A DNA stretch of 64,000 nucleotides, from positions 7,440,001 to 7,504,000 of the forward strand of contig NZ_CP063808.1 of the NCBI RefSeq assembly GCF_018128905.1, given 5' to 3'. The notes under the pieces are model-generated. The model was given only the letters and a program-made list of their open reading frames with translations, ran no database searches and was not told where the DNA came from. How positions within the stretch are numbered: the first letter of the stretch is position 1; each line of letters begins with the position of its first letter. The DNA is from Streptomyces sp. A2-16. Lineage in GTDB: Bacteria > Actinomycetota > Actinomycetes > Streptomycetales > Streptomycetaceae. Shown here one piece after another: positions 16,545-25,129 of this stretch. A program made the position numbers and the translations under genes.

Positions 16545-16939
16545 GCTGCGGTGTCTCCTCGGAACGCCTCCACCTCGACCTCGACGACCAGGCTGGGGTC
16601 CACGAAGCCGGAGACGATGATCATCGATGCGGCGGGCCGGACGGCGTCGAACAGCTCCTTGTGGGCGCGGCCAACGTCGTCCACGTCCCGGGCATGGGTG
16701 ATGTACATACGGGTGCGCACCACGTCGTCCCGGCCGAGCCCCAGCTCCTTCAGCGCCGCGAAGGCGACGTTGAAGGAGTTGACCGTCTGCTCGTACGGAC
16801 CGCCTCCGGCGATCTCGCCGTCCACTATCGAGGTGCAGCCGGAGACCAGCACCAGGCCGTTGGGGAGTTCCACCGCACGGGAGTACCCGAAGGTCTCCTC
16901 CCAGGGCGCGCCGGTCGCGACGCGTCGCAGATCGCTCAC
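16541..16939 (-). CDS. RidA/YjgF family protein inside the his operon
   Basis: A 132-residue RidA-like protein; the family includes enamine/imine deaminases that protect PLP enzymes from reactive 2-aminoacrylate. Conserved stretches seen are FGYSRAVELPNGLVLVSGCT, the helix NSFNVAFAALKELGLGRDDVV and VRTRMYIT before the terminal strand AASMIIVSGFVDPSLVVEVE. The Arg of VRTRMYIT is at the position of the carboxylate-binding Arg of RidA. It overlaps priA upstream (GTGA) and hisF downstream (ATGA), so it is co-translated with his enzymes. Why it is in this operon is unknown; substrate unproven. Confidence 0.85.
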   Translation of the reverse strand: MSDLRRVATGAPWEETFGYSRAVELPNGLVLVSGCTSIVDGEIAGGGPYEQTVNSFNVAFAALKELGLGRDDVVRTRMYITHARDVDDVGRAHKELFDAVRPAASMIIVSGFVDPSLVVEVEVEAFRGDTAA

Positions 16940-17664
16940 TGAGCCACCGCCTCCAAGGCCTCTTCCAGGGTGAACGCCTTCGCGTACAGGGCCTTCCCGA
17001 CGATCGATCCCTCGACACCGAGCGGCACCAGCTCGGCGATGGCCCGCAGGTCGTCCAGCGAGGACACCCCGCCGGAGGCCACCACCGGGCGGTCGGTCGC
17101 CGCGCAGACGTTGCGCAGCAGCTCCAGGTTGGGGCCCTGGAGCGTGCCGTCCTTGGCGATGTCGGTGACGACGTAGCGGGCGCAGCCCTCCTTGTCGAGC
17201 CGCTCCAGCGCCTCGTAGAGATCGCCGCCCTCGCTGGTCCAACCGCGGCCCTTGAGGGTCGTGCCGCGGACGTCGAGACCGACGGCGATCCTGTCGCCGT
17301 GCTCGGCGATGACCTTGGCGACCCACTCGGGGCTCTCCAGGGCGGCGGTGCCGAGGTTGACGCGGGTGCAGCCGGTGGCGAGCGCGGCGGCCAGGGAGGC
17401 GTCGTCGCGGATGCCGCCGGACAGCTCGACCTTGATGTCCATGGCCTCGGTGACCTGACGGACCAGTTCCCGGTTGTCGCCGGTGCCGAAGGCCGCGTCC
17501 AGGTCGACCAGGTGCAGCCACTCCGCACCCGACCGCTGCCAGGACAGGGCGGCCTCCAGGGGGGAGCCGTAGGAGGTCTCCGTGCCGGACTCGCCGTGCA
17601 CGAGGCGGACCGCCTGGCCGTCGCGGACGTCCACGGCGGGAAGGAGTTCGAGCTTCGAGGGCAT
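16936..17664 (-). CDS. priA: Bifunctional phosphoribosyl isomerase (HisA and TrpF activity)
   Basis: PriA isomerises both ProFAR (histidine) and phosphoribosyl anthranilate (tryptophan), replacing the missing TrpF in Streptomyces. The 242-residue TIM barrel shows catalytic Asp12 in PAVDVRDGQAVRLVHG and Asp131 in VGLDVRGTTLKGRGW, and the flexible active-site loop RGWTSEGG typical of PriA. No trpF is seen in the window, which fits the dual role. ATG at 17664 shares a base with the hisH stop (TGATG). A pure HisA cannot be excluded by sequence reading alone, but the taxon makes PriA the likely call. Confidence 0.92.
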   Translation of the reverse strand: MPSKLELLPAVDVRDGQAVRLVHGESGTETSYGSPLEAALSWQRSGAEWLHLVDLDAAFGTGDNRELVRQVTEAMDIKVELSGGIRDDASLAAALATGCTRVNLGTAALESPEWVAKVIAEHGDRIAVGLDVRGTTLKGRGWTSEGGDLYEALERLDKEGCARYVVTDIAKDGTLQGPNLELLRNVCAATDRPVVASGGVSSLDDLRAIAELVPLGVEGSIVGKALYAKAFTLEEALEAVAQ

Positions 17665-18305
17665 CAGAGGGTTCCGATCCAGTTGTTCAGCAGCTGCGCA
17701 CCGGCGTCGCCGGACTTCTCGGGGTGGAACTGCGTGGCCCACAGGGCGCCGTTCTCCACGGCGGCCACGAAGGGCTTGCCGTGCGTCGACCAGGTCACGC
17801 GCGGCGCCCGTATCGACGGGTTGTGCGTCTCCAGCGACCAGTCGTGGACGGCGTAGGAGTGCACGAAGTAGAAGCGGGCTTCCGCGTCCAGGCCGGCGAA
17901 CAGCTGGGAGTCGGCCGGCGCGTCGACGGTGTTCCAGCCCATGTGGGGCACGATGTCGGCCTGCAGCGGCTCGACCGAACCGGGCCACTCATCGAGGCCC
18001 TCGCTCTCCACGCCGTGCTCGATGCCGCGTGCGAAGAGGATCTGCATGCCGACGCAGATGCCCATGACCGGGCGTCCGCCGGAGAGCCGGCGGTCGATGA
18101 TCCAGTCGCCGCGCGCCTCCTTGAGGCCCTGCATGCAGGCGGCGAAGGCGCCGACTCCGGGCACCAGCAGACCGTCGGCGTTCAGCGCCTTGTCGTAGTC
18201 ACGCGTTATCTCGACGTCGGCTCCCGCGCGCGCGAGGGCGCGCTCGGCGGAACGCACGTTGCCGAAGCCGTAGTCGAAGACGACCACACGCTTGGAGTCG
18301 CTCAA
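17664..18305 (-). CDS. hisH: Imidazole glycerol phosphate synthase, glutamine amidotransferase subunit
   Basis: Releases ammonia from glutamine and channels it to HisF. The 213-residue class I amidotransferase has the nucleophile Cys84 in MGICVGMQ, His194 and Glu196 in QFHPEKS, and the oxyanion loop PGVGAF. I chose the TTG at 18305 because it is eight bases after GGAGGT and overlaps the upstream stop (TTGA); a GTG two codons earlier sits only two bases from that ribosome site. Either start gives a normal protein. It is the fifth gene of the his operon. Confidence 0.94.
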   Translation of the reverse strand: MSDSKRVVVFDYGFGNVRSAERALARAGADVEITRDYDKALNADGLLVPGVGAFAACMQGLKEARGDWIIDRRLSGGRPVMGICVGMQILFARGIEHGVESEGLDEWPGSVEPLQADIVPHMGWNTVDAPADSQLFAGLDAEARFYFVHSYAVHDWSLETHNPSIRAPRVTWSTHGKPFVAAVENGALWATQFHPEKSGDAGAQLLNNWIGTL

Positions 18306-18466
18306 TTCCACACCTCCAGCCTGATGACACCGGCGACCAGACACATCCCGGCGGCGATGGAGAGCAGCACGATGAGGCCCTTGGGCATCTGCTGCTTGAC
18401 GAAGGAGTAGATGCCGCCGGCCAGGAAGAGGCCGACGACGATCAGGAGGGTCGACAGCCCGTTCAC
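18302..18466 (-). CDS. 54-residue membrane protein between hisB and hisH
   Basis: A small ORF starting GTG at 18466 (VNGLSTLLIVVGLFLAGGIY) with two hydrophobic segments separated by SFVKQQMPKG. Both ends overlap neighbours: its GTG overlaps the hisB stop (GTGA) and its stop overlaps the hisH TTG, which is strong evidence that it is translated as part of the operon. Function unknown. I do not recognise a named family; a product of this kind is commonly left as hypothetical in Streptomyces his operons. Confidence 0.75.
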   Translation of the reverse strand: MNGLSTLLIVVGLFLAGGIYSFVKQQMPKGLIVLLSIAAGMCLVAGVIRLEVWN

Positions 18467-19056
18467 AGCGCGCCCTTCGTGGAGGGGAGGATGCCGGCCG
18501 CGCGCGGGTCGCGCTCGGAGGCGTAGCGCAGGGCCCGGGCAAGCGCCTTGAACTGGCACTCCACGATGTGGTGGGCGTTGCGGCCGTACGGCACGTGCAC
18601 GTGCAGGGCGATCTGCGCCTGCGCCACGAAGGACTCCAGGATGTGCCGGGTCATCGTGGTGTCGTACTCGCCGATCATCGGCGCCATCTTCTCGGGCTCG
18701 GTGTGCACGAGGTAGGGGCGGCCGGAGAGGTCGACGGTGACCTGGGCGAGGGACTCGTCCAGCGGGACCGTGCAGTTGCCGAAGCGGTAGATGCCCACCT
18801 TGTCGCCGAGCGCCTGCTTGAAGGCGGCGCCGAGGGCGAGGGCGGTGTCCTCGATGGTGTGGTGCGAGTCGATGTGCAGGTCGCCCTCGGTCTTCACCGT
18901 CAGGTCGAACAGACCGTGCCGGCCGAGCTGGTCGAGCATGTGGTCGTAGAAGCCGACACCCGTCGACACCTCGACCTTGCCGCTGCCGTCGAGATCGATC
19001 TCGACGAGCACCGAGGTCTCCTTGGTCACTCGCTCCACGCGTCCCACGCGGCTCAT
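18463..19056 (-). CDS. hisB: Imidazoleglycerol-phosphate dehydratase
   Basis: Dehydrates IGP to imidazole acetol phosphate using two Mn2+ ions. The 197-residue monofunctional enzyme contains the paired metal motifs GFYDHMLDQLGRHG and DSHHTIEDTALALG, and later RHILESFVAQAQ and GRNAHHIVECQFKALARAL. There is no fused phosphatase domain, unlike E. coli HisB. Start ATG overlaps the hisC stop (19053-19056) and the stop overlaps the small membrane ORF. Confidence 0.97.
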   Translation of the reverse strand: MSRVGRVERVTKETSVLVEIDLDGSGKVEVSTGVGFYDHMLDQLGRHGLFDLTVKTEGDLHIDSHHTIEDTALALGAAFKQALGDKVGIYRFGNCTVPLDESLAQVTVDLSGRPYLVHTEPEKMAPMIGEYDTTMTRHILESFVAQAQIALHVHVPYGRNAHHIVECQFKALARALRYASERDPRAAGILPSTKGAL

Positions 19057-20159
19057 GTGCTCTGCTCCTTCTTCAGTTCACGGACCGCGTCGAGGAACGC
19101 GTCGTTCTCTTCGGGGGTGCCTGCGCTGACCCGCAGCCACCCCGGAATGCCGTTGTCCCGGACCAGGACTCCCCGGTCGAGGATCTTCTGCCAGGCCACG
19201 TGCGAATCCGCGAAGCGCCCGAACTGCACGAAGTTCGCGTCCGACTCCACGACGTCGAAGCCGATCGCGCGCAGCTCGTTCACCAGCCGGTCCCGCTCGG
19301 CCTTCAGCTGCTCGACGTACTTCAGCAGCGTGCCGGTGTGCTCCAGGGCCGCGAGCGCGGTCGCCTGGGTGACGGCCGACAGGTGGTAGGGCAGCCGTAC
19401 GAGCTGTACGGCGTCCACGACCGCCGGGTGCGCGGCGAGGTAGCCGAGGCGCAGCCCGGCCGCCCCGAACGCCTTCGACATGGTCCGCGAGATGACGAGG
19501 TGGGGCCGCCCCTCGATGAGCGGCAGCAGCGAGTGGCCGTGGCTGAACTCGATGTACGCCTCGTCGACCACGACCATGGACGGCTTCGCCGCCTGCGCGG
19601 CCTCGTACAGCGCGAGGACCGTGTCGGGCGGGACCGCGTTGCCGGTGGGGTTGTTGGGGGTGGTGATGAAGACGACGTCCGGCTTGTGCGAGGCGATCGC
19701 TGCCACGGCCGCCTCGACGTCGATCGTGAAGTCCTCGTTGCGGGGACCCGTGATCCAGCCGGTGCCGGTGCCGCGCGAGATGAGCGCGTGCATCGAGTAC
19801 GACGGCTCGAAGCCGATCGCCGTACGGCCCGGTCCGCCGAAGGTCTGCAGCAGCTGCTGGAGGACCTCGTTGGAGCCGTTGGCGGCCCAGACGTTGGCCG
19901 GGCCCACCTCGTGCCCGGAGGTGTCCGTCAGGTACTCGGCGAGCCGGGTGCGCAGCTCGACGGCGTCCCGGTCCGGGTAGCGGTTGAGATCGCGGGCGGC
20001 CTCGCGGACGCGCTCGACGATGCGCTCGACCAGCGGCTCGGGCAGCCGGTAGGGGTTCTCGTTGGTGTTCAGCCGTACGGGGACGTCCAACTGGGGCGCG
20101 CCGTAGGGGGACTTGCCGCGCAGCTCGTCCCGTACGGGGAGATCGTCGATGCCGGTCAC
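19053..20159 (-). CDS. hisC: Histidinol-phosphate aminotransferase
   Basis: PLP enzyme transferring an amino group from glutamate to imidazole acetol phosphate. The 368-residue class I/II aminotransferase has TPNNPTGNAVP, the DEAYIEF stretch that holds the PLP-stacking and ring-nitrogen residues, and the Schiff-base Lys229 in SRTMSKAFGAAGLRLGY. N-terminal LNTNENPY is a HisC hallmark. GTG at 20159 (VTGIDDLPVRDELRG) overlaps the hisD stop; the longer frame upstream is a shadow of hisD. No sign of a specialised aromatic aminotransferase role. Confidence 0.96.
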   Translation of the reverse strand: MTGIDDLPVRDELRGKSPYGAPQLDVPVRLNTNENPYRLPEPLVERIVERVREAARDLNRYPDRDAVELRTRLAEYLTDTSGHEVGPANVWAANGSNEVLQQLLQTFGGPGRTAIGFEPSYSMHALISRGTGTGWITGPRNEDFTIDVEAAVAAIASHKPDVVFITTPNNPTGNAVPPDTVLALYEAAQAAKPSMVVVDEAYIEFSHGHSLLPLIEGRPHLVISRTMSKAFGAAGLRLGYLAAHPAVVDAVQLVRLPYHLSAVTQATALAALEHTGTLLKYVEQLKAERDRLVNELRAIGFDVVESDANFVQFGRFADSHVAWQKILDRGVLVRDNGIPGWLRVSAGTPEENDAFLDAVRELKKEQST

Positions 20160-21481
20160 TTGCTTCCGGGTACCTTCCAGTCGAACCGTGCCTTGATCGC
20201 CGCGCCGTGGGCCGGCAGATCCTCCGCCTCCGCCAGCGTCACCACGTGGTGCGCGACCTCGGCCAGCGCGTCCTTCGTGTAGTCGACGATGTGGATGCCC
20301 CGGAGGAAGGACTGCACGGACAGCCCGGAGGAGTGGCAGGCGCAGCCACCGGTCGGCAGCACGTGGTTGGACCCGGCGGCGTAGTCGCCCAGCGACACCG
20401 GCGCCCAGGGCCCGATGAAGATCGCGCCGGCGTTGCGCACCCGGTCGGCCACGACGGCCGCGTCCGCGGTCTGGATCTCCAGGTGCTCGGCGCCGTACGC
20501 GTCGACGACCCTGAGGCCCTCGTCGATGCCGTCGACGAGGACGATCGCGGACTGCCTGCCCTTCAGCGCGGGCACGATCCGGTCGTCGATGTGCCGGGTG
20601 GCCGCGACCTGCGGCTCCAGCTCCTTCTCGACCGCGTCCGCGAGTTCGACGGAGTCGGTGACCAGGACCGCGGCGGCCAGCGGGTCGTGCTCGGCCTGGC
20701 TGATCAGGTCGGAGGCGACGTGCACCGGGTCGGCGGTGGAGTCCGCGAGGACCGCGATCTCGGTCGGGCCGGCCTCGGCGTCGATGCCGATCTTCCCGGT
20801 GAAGTAGCGCTTGGCGGCGGCGACCCAGATGTTGCCGGGGCCGGTGACCATGTTGGCGGGCGGGCAGGACTCGGTGCCGTGGGCGAACATCGCCACGGCG
20901 GTCGCACCGCCGGCGGCGTACACCTCGTCGACGCCGAGGAGGGCGCACGCGGCGAGGATCGTCGGGTGCGGCAGGCCCCCGAACTCGGCCTGGGCGGGGG
21001 ACGCGAGGGCGATCGACTCGACCCCCGCCTCCTGCGCGGGCACCACGTTCATGATCACGGAGGACGGGTAGACCGACCGGCCGCCCGGGGCGTACAGCCC
21101 GACCCGGTCGACCGGCACCCACTTCTCGGTCACGCTGCCACCGGGCACGACCTGGGTGGTGTGGCTGCTGCGGCGCTGTGCGCGGTGGACCAGACGGGCG
21201 CGGCGGATGGACTCCTCCAGGGCCGCCCGCACGTCCGGGTCGAGCTCCTCCAACGCGCGCGTGAGGGCTTCCGCGGGCACCCGCACCCGCTCCAGCCGTA
21301 CGCCGTCGAACTTCTCGGCGAAGTCGATCAGCGCCGCGTCGCCCCGATGATGCACGGCCTCGCAGATCGGACGCACCTTCTCCAGGGCGGCCGAGACGTC
21401 GAAGTCGGCTCGGGGCAGCAGGTCGCGCAGGGCGGGGCCCTCGGGGAGGGCGTCGCCGCGCAGATCGATTCGGGAGATCAC
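20156..21481 (-). CDS. hisD: Histidinol dehydrogenase
   Basis: Zn2+ enzyme carrying out the last two NAD+-dependent oxidations from L-histidinol to L-histidine. The 441-residue protein includes VPAQEAGVESIALASP, TGPGNIWVAAAKRYFTGK and GPTEIAVLAD, and the metal or catalytic stretch LPTGGCACHSSGLSVQSFLR. It begins with GTG (VISRIDLRGDALP), as Streptomyces HisD proteins do. It is the first gene of the eight-gene minus-strand his operon; the 170-base gap to the divergent gene at 21652 must hold the operon promoter, but I could not identify a convincing one. Confidence 0.96.
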   Translation of the reverse strand: MISRIDLRGDALPEGPALRDLLPRADFDVSAALEKVRPICEAVHHRGDAALIDFAEKFDGVRLERVRVPAEALTRALEELDPDVRAALEESIRRARLVHRAQRRSSHTTQVVPGGSVTEKWVPVDRVGLYAPGGRSVYPSSVIMNVVPAQEAGVESIALASPAQAEFGGLPHPTILAACALLGVDEVYAAGGATAVAMFAHGTESCPPANMVTGPGNIWVAAAKRYFTGKIGIDAEAGPTEIAVLADSTADPVHVASDLISQAEHDPLAAAVLVTDSVELADAVEKELEPQVAATRHIDDRIVPALKGRQSAIVLVDGIDEGLRVVDAYGAEHLEIQTADAAVVADRVRNAGAIFIGPWAPVSLGDYAAGSNHVLPTGGCACHSSGLSVQSFLRGIHIVDYTKDALAEVAHHVVTLAEAEDLPAHGAAIKARFDWKVPGSK

Positions 21482-21651
21482 GATCCCAATTCTCTCAGAC
21501 CCCCGTCAGCGGCCGTTCGCGCATTCCAGTGGCTGATACGGAACCCGTCGGAACCCGGAAGATCCCCTTCACGTCTAGTGTTCCGTAGGTCACTCAACGG
21601 GCATGAACAGCTGTACGAAACCCGTGAGTAGATGAGGGGGATGAAAGAGAC

Positions 21652-23229
21652 GTGACCGAGGGGGCCGGCTTCCGGAACGGAGACCTGCCGGACGATCTGA
21701 CCGCCGCCGAGGCCGGCATGTGGCAGGCCTTCCGCAACGGCACCGTGTACGACCTGAGCAGCGGCGACACCGTCGTCGACGATCCGCACGGCGGACACCC
21801 CTGGGGGCCCGAACGGACGGTACGCGCGCGCATCGTCTGCTGGCTGCTCCTGGACGGCCCGCCCGCGCTCGCGGGCCGGGTGTCGTCCCTGAAGCTCACC
21901 GGCGTGCAGATCAGCGGCACCCTGGACCTCGCGGGCGGCACGGTGGTGCCGTACGTGGAGATGAAAAGCTGCCGTTTCGAGCGGGAGATCCTGCTGCCGG
22001 AGGCCCGGTTCACCACCGCGCGGTTCGTGGACTGCTCGGTGCCGCGCCTGGAGGCCGCCCGGGTGCACACGGAGGGCGATCTGCACTTCCCCCGCTGCCG
22101 CTTCCACAACGGCGTACGGCTGACCGACGCGCACATCGGCACCGACCTGCTGATGAACCAGGCGATCGTCTACCGCGACCGCAGCGGCCGCTCCATCGCC
22201 GCCGACGGCATGACCGTGGGCCAGGACCTGCAGGCCGAGCTGCTGGAGTCGCACGGAGAGCTGAGCCTGCGCAGCGCCACCATCGGCGTCTCGCTGAGCC
22301 TGCGCGGCGCCCGGCTGAACAACCCGTACACGCGGCTCGCGCTGAACGCCCCCCAGCTGACCGTCGAGCGCACGCTGTACCTGACCCCGGCGGGCGTCGG
22401 CGCGTCCATGCTGAGCGGGGCGACCCCCGCGCGCGGGACGCGGATCCAGCGCTTCGAGTGCCAGGGCGGGGTGCGACTGGACGACGGGCGGTTCGGGGAC
22501 GCCGTGGACCTGGAGCGGGCCCGGTTCACCTTCACCGAGGAGCAGGAGCTGTCGCTGCGCCGCATCCAGGCGCCCGAGCTGCGCTTCCTCGGGGAGCGGC
22601 CGCAGCGCGGCAAGGTGGTCCTGTCGGGCGCCCGCGTCGGCAACCTCGTGGACCGGGCGAGCGCCTGGCCGGGGCCCGGCAATCTGCACATGGGCGGCTT
22701 CGCCTACGAGAACCTCGTGCCGCACGGCCCCTTCCCGCTGGCCGAGCGGCTGGAGTGGGTGGCGGCCGCGACCGCCGAGTACAACCCGGAGCCGTACGAG
22801 AGGCTCGCCGCCGTGCTGCGGGCCGGCGGCGAGGACGAGGACGCGCGTGAGGTGCTGCTCGCCAAGCAGCGCCGGCGCCGGGAGACCCTGCCGCCGGCCG
22901 CGAAGTTCTGGGGTTACGTGCAGGACCTGACGGTCGCCTACGGGTACCGGCCGGGCCGGGCCGCCGTCTGGATGGCGGTGCTGTGGGCCGCGGGCTCGCT
23001 GGCGTTCGCACACGCGAGCCATCCGCCGCTCAAGGGCGGCGACCATCCGGCCTGGAATCCCGCCCTCTTCGCCCTCGACCTGCTGCTTCCGGTGATCGAC
23101 CTGGGGCAGGTCGGCTTCTGGCAGCTGCGCGGCGGCTGGCAGTGGCTGGCGGCGTCGATGGTCCTTCTCGGCTGGATCCTGGCGACCACGGTGGCGGCGG
23201 GGGCCACCAGGCTCCTGCGGAGAAACTAG
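21652..23229 (+). CDS. Beta-helix-like membrane protein of unknown function (often called oxidoreductase)
   Basis: A 525-residue protein. Residues about 75-370 are a long run of short hydrophobic/polar beta repeats (for example LKLTGVQISGTLDLAGGTVV and LEAARVHTEGDLHFPRCRFH), the look of a pentapeptide or bactofilin-like right-handed helix. Then comes a charged region, RLAAVLRAGGEDEDAREVLL, and a C-terminal membrane part with hydrophobic segments near 435-460 and 490-520. Related Streptomyces proteins have been labelled membrane-associated oxidoreductase; I see no nucleotide or cofactor motif to support that. GTG at 21652 follows a modest AAAGAGA. It is divergent from hisD. Confidence 0.7.
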   Translation: MTEGAGFRNGDLPDDLTAAEAGMWQAFRNGTVYDLSSGDTVVDDPHGGHPWGPERTVRARIVCWLLLDGPPALAGRVSSLKLTGVQISGTLDLAGGTVVPYVEMKSCRFEREILLPEARFTTARFVDCSVPRLEAARVHTEGDLHFPRCRFHNGVRLTDAHIGTDLLMNQAIVYRDRSGRSIAADGMTVGQDLQAELLESHGELSLRSATIGVSLSLRGARLNNPYTRLALNAPQLTVERTLYLTPAGVGASMLSGATPARGTRIQRFECQGGVRLDDGRFGDAVDLERARFTFTEEQELSLRRIQAPELRFLGERPQRGKVVLSGARVGNLVDRASAWPGPGNLHMGGFAYENLVPHGPFPLAERLEWVAAATAEYNPEPYERLAAVLRAGGEDEDAREVLLAKQRRRRETLPPAAKFWGYVQDLTVAYGYRPGRAAVWMAVLWAAGSLAFAHASHPPLKGGDHPAWNPALFALDLLLPVIDLGQVGFWQLRGGWQWLAASMVLLGWILATTVAAGATRLLRRN

Positions 23230-23350
23230 GGGGATCCATGGTGCGTAAGGTGAACGAAGGTCACGTCTTTACCCTGCCTTGACCGTCGGCCGTACAACTT
23301 TCCGCGAGTTGCACGTGCGCACTGGCGCAACGCCGAGCCACGGACTTTCA

Positions 23351-24361
23351 ATGGTCGACACCATGGCTCTGCTGCCCCCCTTCATCCGCGCGTCACGGAT
23401 GCCCCCCTACCTCACCGGCGGACTGCCCGCCGACGACGAGGTACTGCTCGACGCGCCCGACGACCGGCTCGGACCCGCGCTGGTCGCCGCCGGACAGGGC
23501 ACGTACGGGCGCGCGGCCGAGCTGCTCGCCGCGACCCGCGAGGACGCCGCCTGGGAGCTGCGCGACCGATACGTACGGCGGCTCTCCGCCTTCGCCCGCT
23601 CGCGCCCCGAGTGGTACGACGCCTGGCGCGCCGAAGCCCCGCACGACCCGGACCAGCTGCTGCTCGGTGCTCAGCTCGCGGTGGACCGCGTATGGGACTC
23701 ACCGGCCCGCGCGGAGCTGCTGCGCGAGGTGAGCCCGCTGATCACCGCCGCGGCCCGCGGCGAGGGCCGCGACCCGGTGCCGTGGCGGATCGCGCTGGAC
23801 CACGCGCGCGGCTCGCAGGCCGGGCACACCTACTTCGGGGAGCTCTGGGAGGCGGCCCTGCGGCGCGCCCCGCGGCACTACGGCTGCCATGTGGCCGCCC
23901 TGCGCTATCTGGCCACCTCCTGGCGGGGCTCGTACCGCGAGTGCTTCGACTTCGCCGAGCGGGCCGCGCAGGACGCCCCGCCCGGCGCGCTCGTCCAGGC
24001 GCTGCCCGCGCGGGCGGCGCTGGCCTGTCTGACCGAGGGCGGCGGCACGGCGGTCGCACGCGAGCGGCTGGACGCGGCGGCCGACCGGGCCGTCGAGCTG
24101 TCCGCCACCTTCGCGGCCGCCGACCCCTGGCCCGCCGAGATCCGCAACAAGCTGGTGTACGTCCTGGTACGCCTCGGCCGCTGGACGGACGCCCTGGACC
24201 AGCTGCGGATGCTCGGCCCGTACGCGACCTCGTTCCCGTGGAGCCGGGAGTCGGAGGACCCGCTGGGCCGCTTCCTGGAGGTCCGCGAGGAGGTCCGCCG
24301 ACACGCCCTGATCCATCCACGGAGTGAGCACGGGGGACGTGTCCGCTCCGGGGGCCATTAG
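23351..24361 (+). CDS. Uncharacterised helical, possibly TPR-like protein
   Basis: About 336 residues, largely Ala/Arg/Leu-rich helices: YGRAAELLAATREDAAWELR, YVRRLSAFARSRPEWYDAWR and LVYVLVRLGRWTDALDQLRM give the feel of tetratricopeptide-type solenoid repeats with conserved Trp-Tyr-Asp-x-Trp. I recognise no catalytic motif. ATG at 23351 (MVDTMALLPPF) is my choice; ATG 23363 and a TTG at 23279 are alternatives because no ribosome site is clear. It follows the beta-helix protein on the same strand after 121 bases that hold no supported gene. Confidence 0.65.
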   Translation: MVDTMALLPPFIRASRMPPYLTGGLPADDEVLLDAPDDRLGPALVAAGQGTYGRAAELLAATREDAAWELRDRYVRRLSAFARSRPEWYDAWRAEAPHDPDQLLLGAQLAVDRVWDSPARAELLREVSPLITAAARGEGRDPVPWRIALDHARGSQAGHTYFGELWEAALRRAPRHYGCHVAALRYLATSWRGSYRECFDFAERAAQDAPPGALVQALPARAALACLTEGGGTAVARERLDAAADRAVELSATFAAADPWPAEIRNKLVYVLVRLGRWTDALDQLRMLGPYATSFPWSRESEDPLGRFLEVREEVRRHALIHPRSEHGGRVRSGGH

Positions 24362-24364
24362 GCT
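24359..24364 (+). promoter_or_regulatory. Candidate -10 box for a leaderless transcript
   Basis: TAGGCT overlaps the stop of the previous gene and ends eight bases before the GTG at 24373. There is no Shine-Dalgarno and the -35 is not clear. Inference. Confidence 0.4.
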
Positions 24365-24372
24365 TTGGCGCC

Positions 24373-25113
24373 GTGACCACCGTGCGGCTCCCGCTCTTCC
24401 CCCTGAACTCCGTGCTGTTCCCGGGGCTCGTGCTTCCTCTCAACGTCTTCGAGGAGCGTTATCGCGCCATGATGCGCGAACTGCTGAAGACCCCGGAGGA
24501 GGAACCGCGCCGGTTCGCCGTGGTGGCGATCCGCGACGGCCACGAGGTGGCGCCCAGCGCCCGCGGCCTGCCGGACCGGACGGCCGTGCCCGACGGCGGC
24601 CCCGCGGCCGGCTTCGGCGACGACCCGGTCAAGGCGTTCCACGCGGTCGGCTGCGTGGCGGACGCGGCGACGGTACGGGAGCGGGCGGACGGCACCTTCG
24701 AGGTCCTGGCGACGGGGACGACCCGGGTTCGTCTCCTGTCCGTCGACGCCTCGGGCCCCTATCTCACGGCCGAACTGGAGGAGTTGCCCGAGGAGGAGGG
24801 CGAAGAGGCGGGGCCGTTGGCGGAGGGCGTCCTGCGGGCGTTCCGCCAGTACCAGAAGCGTCTGGCGGGAGCCCGGGAACGCTCCCTGTCCTCCGACGCG
24901 GACCTCCCGGACGAGCCGTCGGTGGTCTCGTACCTGGTGGCGGCCGCGATGATGCTGGACACCCCCACGAAGCAGCGTCTGCTCCAGGCCGCCGACACCG
25001 CGTCCCGGCTCCGCGACGAGCTGAAACTCCTGCGCGCGGAGACGGCGATCATCCGTAATCTGCCGTCGTTGCCGGCGTCGGACCTGACGCTCGGCCCGAC
25101 GAGCATGAACTGA
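24373..25113 (+). CDS. Lon substrate-binding-domain protein
   Basis: A 246-residue stand-alone LON N-terminal (PUA-like) domain: LPLFPLNSVLFPGLVLPLNV followed by FEERYRAMM is diagnostic, and residues about 130-200 form the helical segment of the domain. There is no AAA or protease part, so it is not the protease itself. Such proteins are thought to bind unfolded segments or act as adaptors, but the role is unproven. It is followed after 16 bases by the YbaK-like gene, probably one transcript. Confidence 0.9.
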   Translation: MTTVRLPLFPLNSVLFPGLVLPLNVFEERYRAMMRELLKTPEEEPRRFAVVAIRDGHEVAPSARGLPDRTAVPDGGPAAGFGDDPVKAFHAVGCVADAATVRERADGTFEVLATGTTRVRLLSVDASGPYLTAELEELPEEEGEEAGPLAEGVLRAFRQYQKRLAGARERSLSSDADLPDEPSVVSYLVAAAMMLDTPTKQRLLQAADTASRLRDELKLLRAETAIIRNLPSLPASDLTLGPTSMN

Positions 25114-25129
25114 GGCCGGAACCCGTCCG

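Noticed and set aside
23238..23282. 14-residue ORF (MVRKVNEGHVFTLP) after the beta-helix gene
   Set aside because: Too short and without homology or clear ribosome site; it may be a leader peptide but nothing supports that.
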